Part shown: in pieces, positions 39,247 through 41,050 of the stretch
How the letters are laid out: each line of letters starts with the position of its first letter
Numbering within the stretch: position 1 is the first letter of the stretch
Assembly (NCBI GenBank): GCA_902494765.1
Contig: CABUUK010000011.1
Location: 1 to 41,050 of the forward strand
Direction: 5' to 3'
Length of the DNA stretch: 41,050 bases
Source of the DNA: an uncultured Collinsella sp.
Lineage (GTDB): Bacteria > Actinomycetota > Coriobacteriia > Coriobacteriales > Coriobacteriaceae
Made by a program: the position numbers and the translations under genes
Notes under the pieces: model-generated
Seen by the model: the letters and a program-made list of their open reading frames with translations, nothing else
Database searches by the model: none
What the model was told of the DNA's origin: nothing

Positions 39247-40137
39247 ATGGCAGAACAGACCAGCAAGGCCGATCGCGTCAAACTCAATCGCGAACTCGCG
39301 CAGATGCTCAAGGGCGGCGTCATCATGGACGTCACCACGCCCGAGCAGGCACGTATCGCCGAGGAGGCAGGCGCCTGCGCCGTCATGGCACTCGAGCGCA
39401 TCCCGGCCGACATCCGCGCCGCAGGCGGCGTCTCGCGCATGAGCGACCCCAAGATGATCAAGGGCATCCAAGAGGCCGTCTCCATCCCCGTCATGGCCAA
39501 GTGCCGCATCGGTCACATTGTCGAGGCGCAGGTCCTGCAGGCCATCGAGATCGATTACATCGACGAGTCCGAGGTTCTCTCCCCTGCCGATGACGTCTAT
39601 CACATCGACAAGACCCAGTTTGACGTGCCATTTGTCTGCGGCGCCCGCGATCTGGGCGAGGCGCTGCGCCGTGTTGCCGAGGGCGCCACTATGATTCGCA
39701 CCAAGGGTGAGCCGGGTACGGGCGACGTCGTCCAGGCCGTGCGTCACATGCGCAAAATCCAAAAGCAGATCCGCGACGTTGTTGCCCTGCGCGACGACGA
39801 GCTCTTTGAGGCAGCCAAGCAACTGCAGGTTCCGATCGAGCTGGTGCGCGAGGTCCATGCCACGGGAAAGCTTCCCGTCGTGAACTTTGCCGCCGGCGGC
39901 GTAGCGACCCCCGCCGACGCCGCGCTGATGATGCAGCTGGGCGCCGAAGGCGTCTTTGTCGGCTCGGGCATCTTTAAGAGCGGCGACCCCGCCAAGCGCG
40001 CAGCCGCCATCGTCAAGGCCGTGGCAAACTTCACCGATGCCAAGCTCATCGCCGAGCTTTCTGAGGACCTGGGCGAGGCCATGGTCGGCATCAACGCCGA
40101 CGAGATCGAGATCATCATGGAGGAGCGCGGGCGCTAG
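39247..40137 (+). CDS. pdxS: Pyridoxal 5'-phosphate synthase subunit PdxS
   Basis: A 296-residue synthase subunit of the deoxyxylulose-independent vitamin B6 pathway. It condenses ribose 5-phosphate, glyceraldehyde 3-phosphate and ammonia to PLP in a dodecameric barrel. Diagnostic residues: D28 in MDVTTPEQ, the Schiff-base lysine K85 in MAKCRIGH, K153 in MIRTKGEPGTG and the phosphate loop FAAGGVATPADAALMMQLG. AAGGGA precedes the ATG at 39247; upstream in-frame ATGs have no ribosome site. Ammonia comes from PdxT, encoded 20 bases downstream. Expression is probably set by the divergent PdxR. Confidence 0.96.
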   Translation: MAEQTSKADRVKLNRELAQMLKGGVIMDVTTPEQARIAEEAGACAVMALERIPADIRAAGGVSRMSDPKMIKGIQEAVSIPVMAKCRIGHIVEAQVLQAIEIDYIDESEVLSPADDVYHIDKTQFDVPFVCGARDLGEALRRVAEGATMIRTKGEPGTGDVVQAVRHMRKIQKQIRDVVALRDDELFEAAKQLQVPIELVREVHATGKLPVVNFAAGGVATPADAALMMQLGAEGVFVGSGIFKSGDPAKRAAAIVKAVANFTDAKLIAELSEDLGEAMVGINADEIEIIMEERGR

Positions 40138-40157
40138 TCCAGCAGAAAGGATCGCAC

Positions 40158-40745
40158 ATGAGCGATTACGCAGACCAGACAGTCGCCGTGCTGGCGGTCC
40201 AAGGTGCTTTTGCCGAGCACGAGGCAAGGCTATCCGAGCTGGGCGCACATTGTATTGAGCTGAGGCAGGCGACTGATTTGAAGCAGGACTTTGACCGTCT
40301 GGTACTTCCCGGCGGCGAGTCTACCGTTCAAGGGAAGCTGCTTGATGAGTTGGGCATGCTCGAGGAGCTTCGTGCCTGTATCGCTGAAGGCATGCCCGTC
40401 CTGGGCACCTGCGCCGGCTTGATTCTGCTGGCGCGCGACCTTGCCGCCCACGACGATAAGGGGACGCCGCGCCTGGCAACCATGGATGTACTTGTCGAGC
40501 GCAATGCCTACGGCAGGCAGCTCGGCAGCTTTCGAGCCAAGGGGCAGGTAGCCGGCATCGACGGTGAGGTGCCGCTGACGTTTATCCGCGCGCCCCGCAT
40601 CGTCGAGGTCCACGGCGACGCAAAGGCCTTAGCGAAAGTCGACAGCCGTATCGTCGCCGCGCGCCAGGGCAACCAGCTCGGCGTAACCTTCCACCCCGAA
40701 CTCGACGAAGACACCCGCCTCCACGAACTCTTCCTTCAGATGTAG
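40158..40745 (+). CDS. pdxT: Pyridoxal 5'-phosphate synthase glutaminase subunit PdxT
   Basis: A 195-residue class I glutamine amidotransferase that releases ammonia from glutamine and passes it to PdxS. The catalytic triad is visible: nucleophile C85 in LGTCAGLILLA, H179 and E181 in FHPELDE. The oxyanion-side LPGGESTVQGKLL (50-62) is the PdxT signature. AGAAAGGA precedes the ATG. It is the last gene of the window and is co-transcribed with pdxS. Confidence 0.95.
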   Translation: MSDYADQTVAVLAVQGAFAEHEARLSELGAHCIELRQATDLKQDFDRLVLPGGESTVQGKLLDELGMLEELRACIAEGMPVLGTCAGLILLARDLAAHDDKGTPRLATMDVLVERNAYGRQLGSFRAKGQVAGIDGEVPLTFIRAPRIVEVHGDAKALAKVDSRIVAARQGNQLGVTFHPELDEDTRLHELFLQM

Positions 40746-40786
40746 GAAGAGCAGAAACGAGCGTGGATTTTCGGACACATAACAAA

Positions 40787-40852
40787 TGAGAGTGGACAAT
40801 CTCCCACTCTGAGCTTGAATGCAGGCTCAAACCGGGAGATTATCCACTCTCA
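40787..40852. repeat. 66-bp palindrome after pdxT
   Basis: Nineteen-base arms TGAGAGTGGACAATCTCCC and GGGAGATTATCCACTCTCA pair with one mismatch; the pairing is complete (G-U) only for the minus-strand RNA. A small inner stem TGAGC/GCTCA closes the loop. The first arm can also fold on itself (AGAGTGG with CCACTCT). It may end the pdxST transcript, but no T-tract follows. Confidence 0.6.
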
Positions 40853-40858
40853 TGCTAT

Positions 40859-40889
40859 GTAGTCATTTAAGAACGTCCCCAATGACTAC
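40859..40889. repeat. REP-like hairpin with GTCCCC loop
   Basis: GTAGTCATT pairs with AATGACTAC over nine bases around a 13-base loop ending GTCCCC. On the minus strand the loop reads GGGGACGTTCTTA, comparable to the GGGGAC of the hairpin at 30958. The 150 bases after it hold no gene that I can see. Confidence 0.5.
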
Positions 40890-41050
40890 TTCGACAACAC
40901 CGATGTTTTGGTACCGACAGCGAAAACCCGCCAGAGCGAGGGAGGCCCTTTTGGGGCGAGATGACGCCATAGGTTGAGCATAAGTCAGCGAGCGGGCCGC
41001 ATTTGAGACAAGGTGACGTGAAACGAAAGGGCGCTGACCTTCTGGTCGCG
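40890..41050. other. Non-coding right edge, nothing recognised
   Basis: GC-rich sequence with short pairings (for example GCCC/GGGC near 40950) but no open frame with a ribosome site, and no tRNA or rRNA signature. It may be the upstream region of a gene beyond the window or a structured RNA. Confidence 0.3.

Overview
The window is about 41 kb of GC-rich, gene-dense bacterial chromosome. The gene families, GTG starts with strong AGGAGG-type ribosome sites, an LAxTG-type sortase signal and a DUF3516 (Ski2-like) helicase all point to a high-GC Gram-positive. My best guess is a gut anaerobe of the Coriobacteriia, most like Collinsella. That placement is inferred from gene content and style; no rRNA or tRNA gene is present to confirm it. 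I support 37 protein genes, including a 59-residue and a 27-residue gene.

Layout. 148-5628: a DMT-family exporter, a membrane diguanylate cyclase, a 2-keto-3-deoxygluconate permease, an AzlCD branched-chain amino-acid exporter and an HD hydrolase. 5625-9250 (minus): an operon for a flavin lactate/2-hydroxyacid dehydrogenase with EtfB and a ferredoxin-fused EtfA, the composition of electron-bifurcating lactate dehydrogenase. 9597-12803 (plus): a run of small unrecognised genes, four of them for secreted or anchored proteins, one with an LAQTG sorting signal. 12922-13638: DUF554 membrane protein. 13726-19344: a three-gene module of a TerB-N/TerB-C protein, a BrxD-type ATPase and an Lhr/BrxHI-type helicase, related to the Ter and BREX DNA-processing systems but without the other BREX genes.

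19445-26042 is rich in tRNA modification: Elp3 (wobble uridine), a Trm9-like methyltransferase and a divergent TrmB-like protein, with a spermidine-synthase-fold protein and a DUF4097/membrane-HTH pair between them. 26352-32147 holds the DUF3516 helicase, a long coiled-coil DUF2130 protein, a phosphoesterase, a tiny DDDD-rich protein and a HIRAN protein. 32260-32467 looks like a type I toxin-antitoxin locus: a 27-residue membrane peptide whose ribosome site lies in a stem, opposed by a likely convergent antisense RNA.

32573-40745: an aldehyde dehydrogenase/iron alcohol dehydrogenase operon behind two copies of an operator-like palindrome, a reverse rubrerythrin, a nuclease-like gene bracketed by repeats, and the vitamin B6 locus pdxR / pdxS-pdxT. 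The last 300 bases are non-coding with strong hairpins.

The most unusual features are: (1) three gap-free 123-bp copies of a dispersed repeat with 19-bp inverted ends, two of which supply the identical last codons and stop (NLSE-stop) of two unrelated genes; (2) the TerB-BrxD-BrxHI module; (3) Elp3 plus a Trm9-like enzyme in a bacterium; (4) the candidate type I toxin-antitoxin locus; (5) the LAxTG surface-protein locus.
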